DNA of 64,000 nucleotides. Origin: Parietichytrium sp. I65-24A. Taxonomy: Eukaryota; Sar; Bigyra; Thraustochytrida; Thraustochytriidae. This document shows, one piece after another, positions 52,584-61,286 of this stretch. The notes beneath the pieces are model-generated. The model saw only the letters and a program-made list of their open reading frames with translations. It did not search any database and was not told the origin of the DNA. Position 1 is the first letter of the stretch. Every line of letters begins with the position of its first letter. The DNA lies in NCBI GenBank assembly GCA_012862575.1, contig BLSF01000039.1, positions 311,695 to 375,694 of the forward strand, in the 5' to 3' direction. Position numbers and translations under genes: made by a program.

Positions 52584-54830
52584 ATGGAAGCCTCGTGGCG
52601 GAGGCAAAGCGTTGCCCTCGGGGAGCGGAGTCCCCGAGAGAATGAGAAGGCGTCCTGGTTGGGCAGATTGAAGGAAGATGTGTGCGCGAGCATGGAGTGG
52701 CAGGCGCTCACGCAGATTATGTACGACAAGGTACAGGATGGGCTGGAACAGAGCAAGATTGCCTACTTTGCGGACCTCTCAGCGGAGGAGAAAGCGCTTA
52801 TGCTGGACGATATCCAGGAAACCATTAGCGCAGGGGCGGTGTATCGCGGCTTCACCAACGTGCTGTACGAAAAGCTGGAGAGGGCGATCGCACAGGAGGC
52901 GGACAATTCGACTCTGGATGTTTTGTCGCATGCGAAAGCGTCCAAGACCGAGCGCGTTTCGGCGATTGCGGCTCGTGAGCTCGGGCACGTGCTGCGGCTC
53001 ATGCCGGTGAAAATATCGAGGATTCGGCTGCTTCTAAATCAGAATCTCCCTATGATTCTCCGACGACAGGTCTGGGACCTCTTTCTGCAAGATCCCGAGG
53101 CTGCGAATGGTTATAAGGCAAGAACCACCACTCGCCGAGTCGGGACTATTTCTGAGATGGACAGTAAAGTAACGGAGCGATTTCAGGAGCTCATGGAAGC
53201 AGAATTTAGTGACATAAAGGACTCTGCATCTATTGTCATGATCGGCAAGTCGGTGCTCTCCTATCGCCTTGCAACCTTAGGGTCGCTTGAAGACTGTGAA
53301 TATTACCTTGTTTTACCCCTGGTCCAGGTATTTGCTCAAGGATATAGCGATCTGACCAAGGTAGTGGAAACACTGAATGCTCTCACAAATCTCCCCAGAC
53401 CACGTTGCAAATCTAACCTGTATGACGAAAAAAGCTTGCTCGATCAGAGCAAGCTCACTGGAAGTGTCTCAAATCAACTGCACAAGATAGACAATGAGTT
53501 AATGTCCCACGTATTGGAAACCGCCAAATCAGGCGATAAAAGCAGCGTTTCAGGCGAAGATGGGGGAGCTGTTGATCGGCCTGAACCAACACTCTCCATG
53601 GCATTAGGCTCTTTATTCAGCGAGGCGGTGGAAAATTTATTCGTCGGAACCCTCTCTTACGAGACCTGTTTGTATGCCTGGGACCAGTGTATACTGGTTG
53701 GTTTTGACCAAATGGTGGTTCCACTATTGGCATGTATAATGGTCCTCTTGCGCGATCAAATACTGTCAAAAAGCACGATTCAAGGAATTCAGCAGGTGCT
53801 CAAGCACCAGGCAAAATCTATCACGGTGTCATCTCTCTCTGCAGAAATGGAAAATTCTGCTCTAAAGGACATTAGAAACGCAAATGACCTATCCGTGCGA
53901 AGACTCTCGCACTGGAAGATGGGCCCCGTGGAGCCTGTAAACTTGGAGAAAGTGGCTCAACGCGCTGAAACAAGGCGCCAACTGCGTGTTGAACTCTCAC
54001 AAAAGGACCTCAGGGGCGCGGATGCGGAAGGAGTCGGGAAAAGCTCTGAAGAGGTAAAGTTAAGGCTCGAGGAGAAATATGCGGAGCTTCATCCTCCTGG
54101 GCATGAACCCGAGCCGCAGAGTGAAAAAAAGGGAGAAGAGGAACAAGCAGAACCCGGCAGTCATATTACGGAGCCATCCGAACATCGAGAAGAAAGGAGC
54201 ATAGAGCTCCCTCCCATCGATCTCAAATTGCATCGTCTAGCAGATTCTTTGAAGCGCGCAATAAGTATGAACCCTGGGTCGTCAGCAGATCGTTTGTGTT
54301 CGGCATTAATCGAGCAAAACCCATCATTTGCAAATCAGAACCCAGACGATCCAGTTTTAAAGGTAAGCGTAGAGGATCGAGAGGCTTTCTTTCGACCCGT
54401 AGAAGGATCGGAAGACAATTCACTCGCAGAAACGATCGTCCGACATGAGTTCAATAGGCTTGGATGCAGCGAAGAGCGTGTGCAGAAAGTCGCAAAATTG
54501 CTGGTCCGTTTCTCCGAAACAGCTTCGAGACTCAAGAAGAAAGACGATGCCGACGCAGGCTCCCCGACCAAGCAAGGAAGCAACAGGGAACCTGAATCTG
54601 GACCACTAGAAACTCCAAGGGAATCAGCGCGTGTCTCTCCAAGGCCAGAGGTCGGCGCCACAGAAGCGAGCATTCAAAGCCATCGCTCAGATGGCGAAAA
54701 GGAGCTTGTCGCTGCGAGGAGCGATACAGCTTCCTCGGATGAGAATACACAACAGAAGGCAGCAGCGGTTGAGGCCATTATTTTGCAAACGCTGGATTCA
54801 ATAAAGCGGCTGAGGAAGTGCAAGCCATAA
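52584..54830 (+). CDS. TBC-like helical protein (tentative)
   Basis: 748 residues, single exon. The start is the ATG at 52584 (MEASWRRQSVALGE). Residues about 150-430 resemble a TBC (Rab-GAP) fold: KISRIRLLLNQNLPMILRRQVWDLFLQ at the entry and LFVGTLSYETCLYAWDQCILVGFDQMVVPLLACIMVLLRDQIL near the end, as in the late helices of TBC domains (both quoted in part in the family as L-x-x-x-L-P-x-x-L-R-x-x-x-W and the later W-D motif). The usual catalytic IxxDxxR Arg and YxQ Gln fingers are not visible, so GAP activity is doubtful. The C-terminal 300 residues are charged and mostly disordered, with a helical block at about 550-670 and a final helix AAAVEAIILQTLDSIKRL. The specific family is not known to me. 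Confidence 0.4.
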   Translation: MEASWRRQSVALGERSPRENEKASWLGRLKEDVCASMEWQALTQIMYDKVQDGLEQSKIAYFADLSAEEKALMLDDIQETISAGAVYRGFTNVLYEKLERAIAQEADNSTLDVLSHAKASKTERVSAIAARELGHVLRLMPVKISRIRLLLNQNLPMILRRQVWDLFLQDPEAANGYKARTTTRRVGTISEMDSKVTERFQELMEAEFSDIKDSASIVMIGKSVLSYRLATLGSLEDCEYYLVLPLVQVFAQGYSDLTKVVETLNALTNLPRPRCKSNLYDEKSLLDQSKLTGSVSNQLHKIDNELMSHVLETAKSGDKSSVSGEDGGAVDRPEPTLSMALGSLFSEAVENLFVGTLSYETCLYAWDQCILVGFDQMVVPLLACIMVLLRDQILSKSTIQGIQQVLKHQAKSITVSSLSAEMENSALKDIRNANDLSVRRLSHWKMGPVEPVNLEKVAQRAETRRQLRVELSQKDLRGADAEGVGKSSEEVKLRLEEKYAELHPPGHEPEPQSEKKGEEEQAEPGSHITEPSEHREERSIELPPIDLKLHRLADSLKRAISMNPGSSADRLCSALIEQNPSFANQNPDDPVLKVSVEDREAFFRPVEGSEDNSLAETIVRHEFNRLGCSEERVQKVAKLLVRFSETASRLKKKDDADAGSPTKQGSNREPESGPLETPRESARVSPRPEVGATEASIQSHRSDGEKELVAARSDTASSDENTQQKAAAVEAIILQTLDSIKRLRKCKP

Positions 54831-55157
54831 AATCAGGTCTGAATTGAAAGTATTTACTCGAAGAGCCATGAAAAGGAGGGTTTGTTAACAAACTGCTTTC
54901 CCTTTGTTAGAATGTAAGAGAGGAGCAAAGGCAGCAGGACGAAGCGGAAAGGTGTACAACAAAATGGGGCGATTGATAATTCTTTTTACGATAATCGAGT
55001 GATGAAAGTAGAAAACAGCTCGAAAATATCACAAACAGCCTTCGAAAATAAGCCCCCAAGGCGATGGATCATCCTGCAAATTGAAAACGCAAACTGATCC
55101 AACGCAAAATGCACTGTCGCGATGTGTGTTCGGTAAAAGCTCACGAACAACTCACTC
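54831..55157. other. Shared 3' region of TBC-like gene and NF-YC
   Basis: 327 nt, AT-rich, no gene. Confidence 0.5.
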
Positions 55158-55874
55158 TTATTCCGTTTTAATGCGTGGTTCGGGGCCGTCCATACTCTTC
55201 AGCTGCTGGTGTTGCTGCTCAATTTTAAGTTGTCTCTGCTCAGCTTCGATAGTTCCGTCAAAAACATCCACCAAAAAGTCAAACACATCTGCTTTCAAGA
55301 TTGCAGCATGAATGTCTTCCTTTTGCAGAGTCCTCCGCTTGCAATCTTCAGCTTCGAGCCAGGCTCTCTTACTTAAGTCCAAGATGAACATTCTACACGC
55401 CCTAGCGAACATCACGGGGGCTTCCGCGCTAACCATCCGCACATCTTCGTCTGCTTTCATGATCCTCTTTATGCGGGCAAGAGGCAGATCGCTGTGCGTC
55501 TTGAAGTCTGTGTTCGGGACATCGAGTGTCTCGTTTTCATGGGACATCTCCACCCAGAACGGCGCGAGGGCCTCGTCTATCATCTGCTGCGTAACGTTCG
55601 ATTGGGTGCGCGGTTGTGCAGGCGGGCCTGTGCCTCCCTGCGAGTCCGAGGGCTCCGCAATGTACAACTCCTGGTTTCCTTGCATACCCATTCCATTCAC
55701 TTGATTTACGTCCTGCATTCCCATCCCGGCGCCGTGAGGCTGATATCCGCCGCCGACGACGTATGGCTGATTGTGATACTGCTCCGGGTATCTCTGATCC
55801 TGCTGCTGTTGTTGCACCTGCTGATTTGGGTCTAGCATGCCGCCTGGCGGACCTCCGTGGTGTCTTCCGTTCAT
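55158..55874 (-). CDS. NFYC: NF-YC (CCAAT-binding factor subunit C) histone-fold protein
   Basis: 238 residues, single exon. The start is the ATG at 55874 (MNGRHHGGPPGG); the frame is open 9 codons further to a TTG. A Gln/Gly/Asn-rich N-terminus (about 1-95) precedes the conserved block: FWVEMSHE (NF-YC alpha-N), then histone fold DLPLARIKRIMKADEDVRMV, SAEAPVMFARACRMFILDLS, RAWLEAEDCKRRTLQKEDI and FDFLVDVF (about 129-206). In NF-Y, NF-YC pairs with NF-YB, and the dimer recruits NF-YA to bind CCAAT boxes. A Gln-rich tail (QRQLKIEQQHQQLK) follows. Related Dr1-associated/CHRAC subunits lack the N-terminal FW motif, which supports NF-YC. Confidence 0.92.
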   Translation of the reverse strand: MNGRHHGGPPGGMLDPNQQVQQQQQDQRYPEQYHNQPYVVGGGYQPHGAGMGMQDVNQVNGMGMQGNQELYIAEPSDSQGGTGPPAQPRTQSNVTQQMIDEALAPFWVEMSHENETLDVPNTDFKTHSDLPLARIKRIMKADEDVRMVSAEAPVMFARACRMFILDLSKRAWLEAEDCKRRTLQKEDIHAAILKADVFDFLVDVFDGTIEAEQRQLKIEQQHQQLKSMDGPEPRIKTE

Positions 55875-58140
55875 CTTCGCTTCGAGTGAAAGATGTCTCA
55901 AGACTTTTGTTGTTGTTTTTCACTTTGTCCAAATAGATAGGCTTCTTTTCTGGACTCCGTCGAGCGTCAAGGATTTCTGACAAGTTGGCGGAACAATCGG
56001 TCTCGATCTTCCCCGTCGACACAATCCTTCAACCACGACCACAACTTGAACCTTGCAGCGAATGCTCTTGTCCCAATCTAAATGCCCCTGACTGATTTCC
56101 CTACAAACGCATGCACGCCCTTTTCCACATGCATAAAAATGTATATGTCTGTACACGTATGTATTCTATGCACTGCGTATGTATCTAGTCCACACTTCCT
56201 TCCTTCTTTCCTTCTTTCCCAACAGAGTATCCTGCCACACCAGACTCCCCCAACGTCGAGCGACGAACTGCTCCTCTCGGCGAATCACTCGCGCTGCACG
56301 TTCCACCGTTGGGTCGCGCACGGCGAAATCAAACCGGCAAAGTTTCCCCGGCCGCGCACCCTTTTCCCGCAGTCTGCTCCCCCTCTTCCTTCTCCTTCTC
56401 CCCTACCTTCTCCTCGCCTCTCGGAGAGTGCGCCAGTGGGCCAGCTCGCTCCTTCTCTTTCCCGTGGGATACCCTTGACTGAAAGGTTAGGTCGCTTGGT
56501 AGTTGTCCCCGCGGACAGGGTGATAGCGAGGTCGTTAGAAGGAATGGTGAGATCGGCCAATGTCCGCTTGCCCACTGTGGATTACGGTGTGTGTAAATGT
56601 AGATAGGGATTACAGTGGGAGTCCGACGGTGGTAGCGTCATCGCTGGGAGAGGCCTAGTCGAACTGCTGTGAGGGGATAGCAGGTGCTAGTGGAAACGTG
56701 TAGGAGGAGATGGATACTTGTGATCCAGGAAAGCTTAGCGATGAATACTAATGAATAGTAGCCCCTTCCCCTGAAACTTGAAAATAGTGATAAACTTAAG
56801 ACCTCGATAGCATTTGGCAAAACTGAATTTCGTAAGACATACACTAGTAGGAACTGTGGAAATGGCGGGAAAGAGAAGGGAGCGTGGGTCTACAGTAAAA
56901 TCTATGTATACTATCCTATTCACCGAATAATCAACGGCTACTGTAAACATTAATACATTGACTAGTATAACCAGTAACGCTCTTCGCTGTGAAGCAAAAG
57001 CTGGACACTTCTAGTTCACCCCACCTTCCGATAGGGTTTGTTTACGCTCTCACTTCGTGGCTTCCTTCTAGTTGTCTTTTCCGGTTTCATTCACTCACTG
57101 CGAACGAGTTGTTCACCGTTCAAGTCCGTTCATCATTCCATGTTCAAGTTTGAATTTATTTGATTGATTGATCAAATTGAGAGGAAGACATTGTGATTTG
57201 TGATGAATAGCTTTCAAAAAGCCAAGTTATAACGCGATCAAGAAGGCCAAGCCCAGAATCCAGGAGCTGCTTTGAGTGAGAGGCTCTATTATGACTCCCG
57301 AATACGAAATAATTAATCCAGAATCCAAAATACGAAATGCGAAAATGCGAAATGCAATGCGGGATACAGTCCAACGTGCGACTGCTTTCATGCAAGTTAA
57401 AAAAAATCGCTATCTTGTTCTGAATTTCTGACTCCTGAAGTCTGTTCAAACGAAGAACGAAGAGCTCGCAAAAAAGTCTTGCGTGTAGTTGGAGTCAAAA
57501 AGGTCAACGTTTCTCTTTACATTGATTTTAATAGCAGTAAGCTTCCGGTCAATGCTGACCACAGTTTGGCCTTTGGTGTGCATTGCGTGCATTGCTGTGA
57601 CAACTTCAAAGCCAGCTTCTACATTATCGTAAATTCTCAAGTTCCGAAGCCGAAAGATTGCAAACTTGTATCAAAACGTTTGCAGTTTTGAGCTGTTTTG
57701 GACCGTTGAAAAACGATGGCGAAGTGCGAGCAAACACGGGCCACTCCTTTGCGCAGCCGTGGTGTTGTCGGATGCAGCTGTGGCTAGCAAGCGATCCAGC
57801 TTGTGTGGCTCGTCAGAGATCAGCAAGCCAGTCAGTCAGTCAGTGCTTGCTAGCAGGCACAATCTTTACTCTTGCTTCCTTCCAAGTGCCATCAAGTGCC
57901 ATGAGGGCCTCTCAGCGTGCAATAGTGGGTGGAGGAGAGCGGCGGGCGAAACTGTAACTGGACGTCGACGTTGTGTGCCTTCAATTTGCGATGGGCAGGA
58001 GCTCGCTGCGACTGGCTAGGCACAAGGTAGCGTCCTCCAGCACTCCTGTTTGTGTAGTGCAGTCAATGCTTGCACGCTTGGGGACTAATACATAGTCCCG
58101 GACGCGGCGATACTGCACATCGAGCGCCACCTTCCGGATG
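55875..58140. other. Gene-free stretch between NF-YC and the glycosyltransferase
   Basis: No gene supported; an ATG frame at 56082-56606 (174 codons) is Pro/Ser-rich, unconserved in style and overlaps a purine-pyrimidine-biased region. It contains the isolated small element at 57017 and runs of CGAAATGCGAAAATGCGAAATG near 57320-57355. Confidence 0.5.
57017..57064 (+). mobile_element. Small dispersed element, isolated copy with 9-bp target duplication
   Basis: 48 bp, CACCCCACCTTCCGATAGGG to CTTCGTGGCTTC, flanked directly by CTTCTAGTT on both sides (57008-57016 and 57065-57073). This is the same core as at 8865-8911 and inside the 82-bp insertions of unit A. A perfect 9-bp direct flank around so short a shared sequence points to insertion rather than duplication. 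No coding capacity; the mobilising enzyme is not in the window. Confidence 0.6.
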
Positions 58141-60837
58141 TCAATGAGACTGTACCGGTACCGGTACAGCGCAAGTCAAAATCGAGCTCCACTCTTCCAG
58201 CAGCCCGGACAGGTCCGGCGGAACGTTTGCTTCCGAAAACACGCCTGAACGCCTCGCAGCGTGCTGAAGTTGCGTGGAAATTTTCTCTCGGAGCAAGCTG
58301 TCCGAGGCAATTTCTATAGCCTTTTCCACGTATTCAGAAACAGAACGCGTGAGAAGTTCGCGTATCAGAATGGCATCAGAAGAGTTTGGAAAGGATCGTA
58401 TCAAGTACTCATAGATTCCTGGTGCGTATTGCGGAATCCATGGGATTCCATGCAGATAGATGACCACAGGTGCACCAACCGCCAGCGCTTCAAAGTGGCT
58501 AACGCCTCCGCCGAAGGGAAAAGTATCCAAGACTACGTCTGCGACGGCTCCGAGAAGAGTCAAAAATTGATGACGTGGCATTGGCTCGAGCGCCACTACT
58601 CTTAAAGGCAATGAAGATTCCTCTCGCTGTGGGCGCAGCTTCTCTCTAATGCGCTCAGAAATCGCTTCGTTCCAGGCCGTATGCTCGCTGCCAATGATTA
58701 CCAGCAAGGCCATTGGGTCTTGGTTGAGGATGTCGGCAAGGGCGCGGTCCATGAGGGGGTGGAATTTATACAAGGTCTGTGGGCAGAGGTAAAGCCGTGC
58801 CTTCATGATCCAAGGGTGGTTTGAGAAAAATGCGGCCCTCGCTTGGTTGCGATCCATAGACGCGATGGCCGCCGCGTCCTCTGGCATTGGAAAGACTGTG
58901 GAGAGACCTTTCATGAGCCACAGCTTTTCGGAGTATTTCGGCCCATCCCTCTCCGGATCCCATCCACGCTCAAAGAGTTGCGAGCTCACAAAGTAATCGA
59001 TGCTTTTCGGTAGGCCAGAGGTGACAGGATGGCCCCAAAACATGAGCTGAGCTGGGGCCATCCGCCCGTGAGCCAAAAAGTACGTGAGGAGCCCCATGCC
59101 GACTTCCCCAAACACGAGCGCGTCGAGTTCTGCCCTGATCAGCTGGTCTCTGGCTAAAAGTACACGACCAATGACGGTCGGACTTGCAGACAAGTCAATA
59201 ATCTCAAACTTTTGAACCACGCTTCGCAGGGACTCAACGAAATTGTCTTGTCTCGTACTAGAAGGCGCGAACACTGTGACGTGATAGCGCTGCTCCGGGT
59301 CCTCGGCAAGCGCGCGAATCGTGTTAAATAAGAGCTTGGAAACAGAGTGCTCCGCAAAGTACTCGCTAAAGAACCCAATGCGAACTTGCCGTCGATCACC
59401 ACTCTGGGCCCACGCCTGCCACTGAGTGGTCTTATTGCGAATCCAGTTGCGCGCATTCAACGAGCCATCATCTGATTTGCCGTTATGGTAATAATAGTCA
59501 CACGCACATTCTCCTCGCTGCCGCCGCGCTCCGCAGACTGCTTGATGCTCAGGCACCGTTTGCACATATTTTTGGTTATCCAATCTCGGTTCCAGCAGCG
59601 TGTATATCCTCGCTTGCCGCAGCCGCGCCTCCAGATTGGAAAATCCCAGGTACGCGAAATAGAACCCCACATCCGTGACGGCATCGGCAAGGATATCTAT
59701 CGACTCTGACTCTGAAACAGTGTCTCTGCCGGCCGCCATCATCCGAGCCACGCTCTTCACAGCAAGTCGCCACTCCATTTCCTGCCCGGCCAAGAGATGC
59801 TCCTCAGCGGCCAGCTGAACCTGTCGCAATCCGCCTCGCAGCGCCACTCTGGGCACCGCGAGCGCGCGTCTCACATCGATGGCATCCGCAGCGTCTTGTT
59901 TACCATTCGCCCGCGCAGCACTGGCCGCCAATCCGAGCCACCGCGTCGCCTCGACCATCTCTCCACTTTCCAGCGCCAAATTACCCAGCGACGCCAGCGC
60001 CGGCCCACACCCCGGGTCAATCTCCACCGCTCGCATGAACGCCGCTCTCGCGCCCATACTCTCCAGCTCTATCTCCACATCTGCATCGCTCTTCACGCCT
60101 TGCTCAACACCGACAAACTGCTCCCTGTCCTCAAGCAAACTTGTTGTACTTTGCCCGACCTCGACATTGACATTGACATCACCCAACTTTTGTTCCCTGT
60201 CCTCAAGCAAACTTGTTGTACTTTGCCCGACATCGACATTGACGTCGACATTGCCATCGACATCACCCAACTTTTCCACATTCTCTTCACCAGCGCGAGA
60301 GCTGCGTCCCCCGATCTCATATGCGGAACCCTGCGCCGGTCCGCACGAGAGCGCTCGCGCGCTGTTTCTAGTTCCAATTCTGTTTCCTCCGCATGGATCC
60401 GCCGCCGATTCCCGTTCCCGCTCCCGTTCCGGTTCCGGTTCCATCGCCCATGCTGGCATCTCGAACGGCACCTCCGAGTCCGCGACCAGCTGGGTGTCCG
60501 CGGCGAGTATGGCCAGCCCCAAGTTGTTGTACGCGGCCGCGCTGCGTGGCGCAAGGCGTGCGCCGCGCTTTGCCACCCGCAGTCCGAGGTGCGCGCGGCC
60601 AGTGCGCGCCAGGATTGCGCCGAGATTCACCGCCGCGCCGGCATGATTCGGGTCGTGCACGAGTGTACGCGCGTACGCTTCCGCCGCAAGATGCCAAAGT
60701 CCGCGCTCGTCCAGCGACAAGCCGGACGAGAATGCCGTGCTAGCGACGTCCGCCGCGGACACAGACGCGACCGCTGCGAGGAACAGGAACAGGAACAGGA
60801 ACAGCAAGTTGAAGAGGGAGGAGAAGCAGCGGACCAT
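58141..60837 (-). CDS. Signal-peptide-bearing TPR glycosyltransferase, GT41 (OGT/SPY-like)
   Basis: 898 residues, single exon, ATG at 60837. The N-terminal hydrophobic stretch (FSSLFNLLFLFLFLFLAAVASVSA) is a signal peptide or anchor. TPR repeats follow (LDERGLWHLAAEAYARTLVHDP, GAAVNLGAILARTG, AAYNNLGLAI; again about 265-310), interrupted by an acidic insert with a tandem repeat (GQSTTSLLEDREQ twice). The C-terminal half is the GT41 catalytic region: FFSEYFAEHSVSKLLF (OGT-like HxxSH position), QLMFWGHPVTSGLPKSIDYF (OGT GYPGTSG box) and DTFPFGGGVSHFEALAVGAP (UDP-sugar-binding loop). GT41 enzymes add GlcNAc, fucose or glucose to Ser/Thr/Asn, normally in cytosol and nucleus; a luminal location is inferred from the signal. 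Substrate unknown. Confidence 0.82.
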   Translation of the reverse strand: MVRCFSSLFNLLFLFLFLFLAAVASVSAADVASTAFSSGLSLDERGLWHLAAEAYARTLVHDPNHAGAAVNLGAILARTGRAHLGLRVAKRGARLAPRSAAAYNNLGLAILAADTQLVADSEVPFEMPAWAMEPEPERERERESAADPCGGNRIGTRNSARALSCGPAQGSAYEIGGRSSRAGEENVEKLGDVDGNVDVNVDVGQSTTSLLEDREQKLGDVNVNVEVGQSTTSLLEDREQFVGVEQGVKSDADVEIELESMGARAAFMRAVEIDPGCGPALASLGNLALESGEMVEATRWLGLAASAARANGKQDAADAIDVRRALAVPRVALRGGLRQVQLAAEEHLLAGQEMEWRLAVKSVARMMAAGRDTVSESESIDILADAVTDVGFYFAYLGFSNLEARLRQARIYTLLEPRLDNQKYVQTVPEHQAVCGARRQRGECACDYYYHNGKSDDGSLNARNWIRNKTTQWQAWAQSGDRRQVRIGFFSEYFAEHSVSKLLFNTIRALAEDPEQRYHVTVFAPSSTRQDNFVESLRSVVQKFEIIDLSASPTVIGRVLLARDQLIRAELDALVFGEVGMGLLTYFLAHGRMAPAQLMFWGHPVTSGLPKSIDYFVSSQLFERGWDPERDGPKYSEKLWLMKGLSTVFPMPEDAAAIASMDRNQARAAFFSNHPWIMKARLYLCPQTLYKFHPLMDRALADILNQDPMALLVIIGSEHTAWNEAISERIREKLRPQREESSLPLRVVALEPMPRHQFLTLLGAVADVVLDTFPFGGGVSHFEALAVGAPVVIYLHGIPWIPQYAPGIYEYLIRSFPNSSDAILIRELLTRSVSEYVEKAIEIASDSLLREKISTQLQHAARRSGVFSEANVPPDLSGLLEEWSSILTCAVPVPVQSH
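60121..60274. repeat. Coding direct repeat in the glycosyltransferase
   Basis: Two copies (60121-60191 and 60193-60274) of a roughly 70-80 bp unit that encodes KLGDV(D/N)...VGQSTTSLLEDREQ on the minus strand, inside the acidic insert between TPR groups. Each copy contains a (GACATT)n short run that differs in length. Confidence 0.85.
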
Positions 60838-61286
60838 GGGGGGTGCGCGGACTCAAGGACTGCAAGTAATGCAAGGACTGCGAGGACTGCAAGACGGACG
60901 ACAAGGAGATGGAGTTATGAGAATGATGGATGATTTGGTGTGTGCCTGTTCTGTAGAGAGGGTGGATGGATGGATGGATTGAAAGGCTTGCGGCTGGCTT
61001 GACTTGCATGTTCCTCGGGTCGTGCGAGTTTGTGTGACAGTTTGTGTGTTTGTGTGTGTGTTTGTGTTTGGTTTTATGTTGTGTGCTGGACGGTGTGCTC
61101 TCTTTGAACTGGTTCTAAAGAAGACTTGCCCTGATTTTAAAAACATACCAATCAAGCTTTTGTCGGGAAAGCGTGCGGTGGAACCATACCTGAATACTGA
61201 AGAAAAAAAAAAAAAGCTTGGTTATTATGTAAATGAAAGTAAGAAGGAGAGAAAGAAAAGTGAGATTTGAAATGGGTAGATTTGTT
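60838..61286. other. Spacer between the two right-hand genes
   Basis: Upstream of the glycosyltransferase and downstream of the cysteine-rich/acidic gene (both minus). Contains TGTGTT repeats (61030-61075) and an A-run at 61203-61214. No gene. Confidence 0.5.

Noticed and set aside
52229-52645. 138-codon plus frame before the TBC-like gene
   Set aside because: Contains no ATG and overlaps the start of the next gene in another frame.
56082-56606. 174-codon plus ATG frame
   Set aside because: Pro/Ser-rich and pyrimidine-biased with no motif; the opposite strand is equally open. Insufficient support.
58141-58165. GTACCG palindromic run shared with 10911-10926
   Set aside because: Short hexanucleotide repeat that here encodes the VPVPVQ tail of the glycosyltransferase; coincidence is sufficient.
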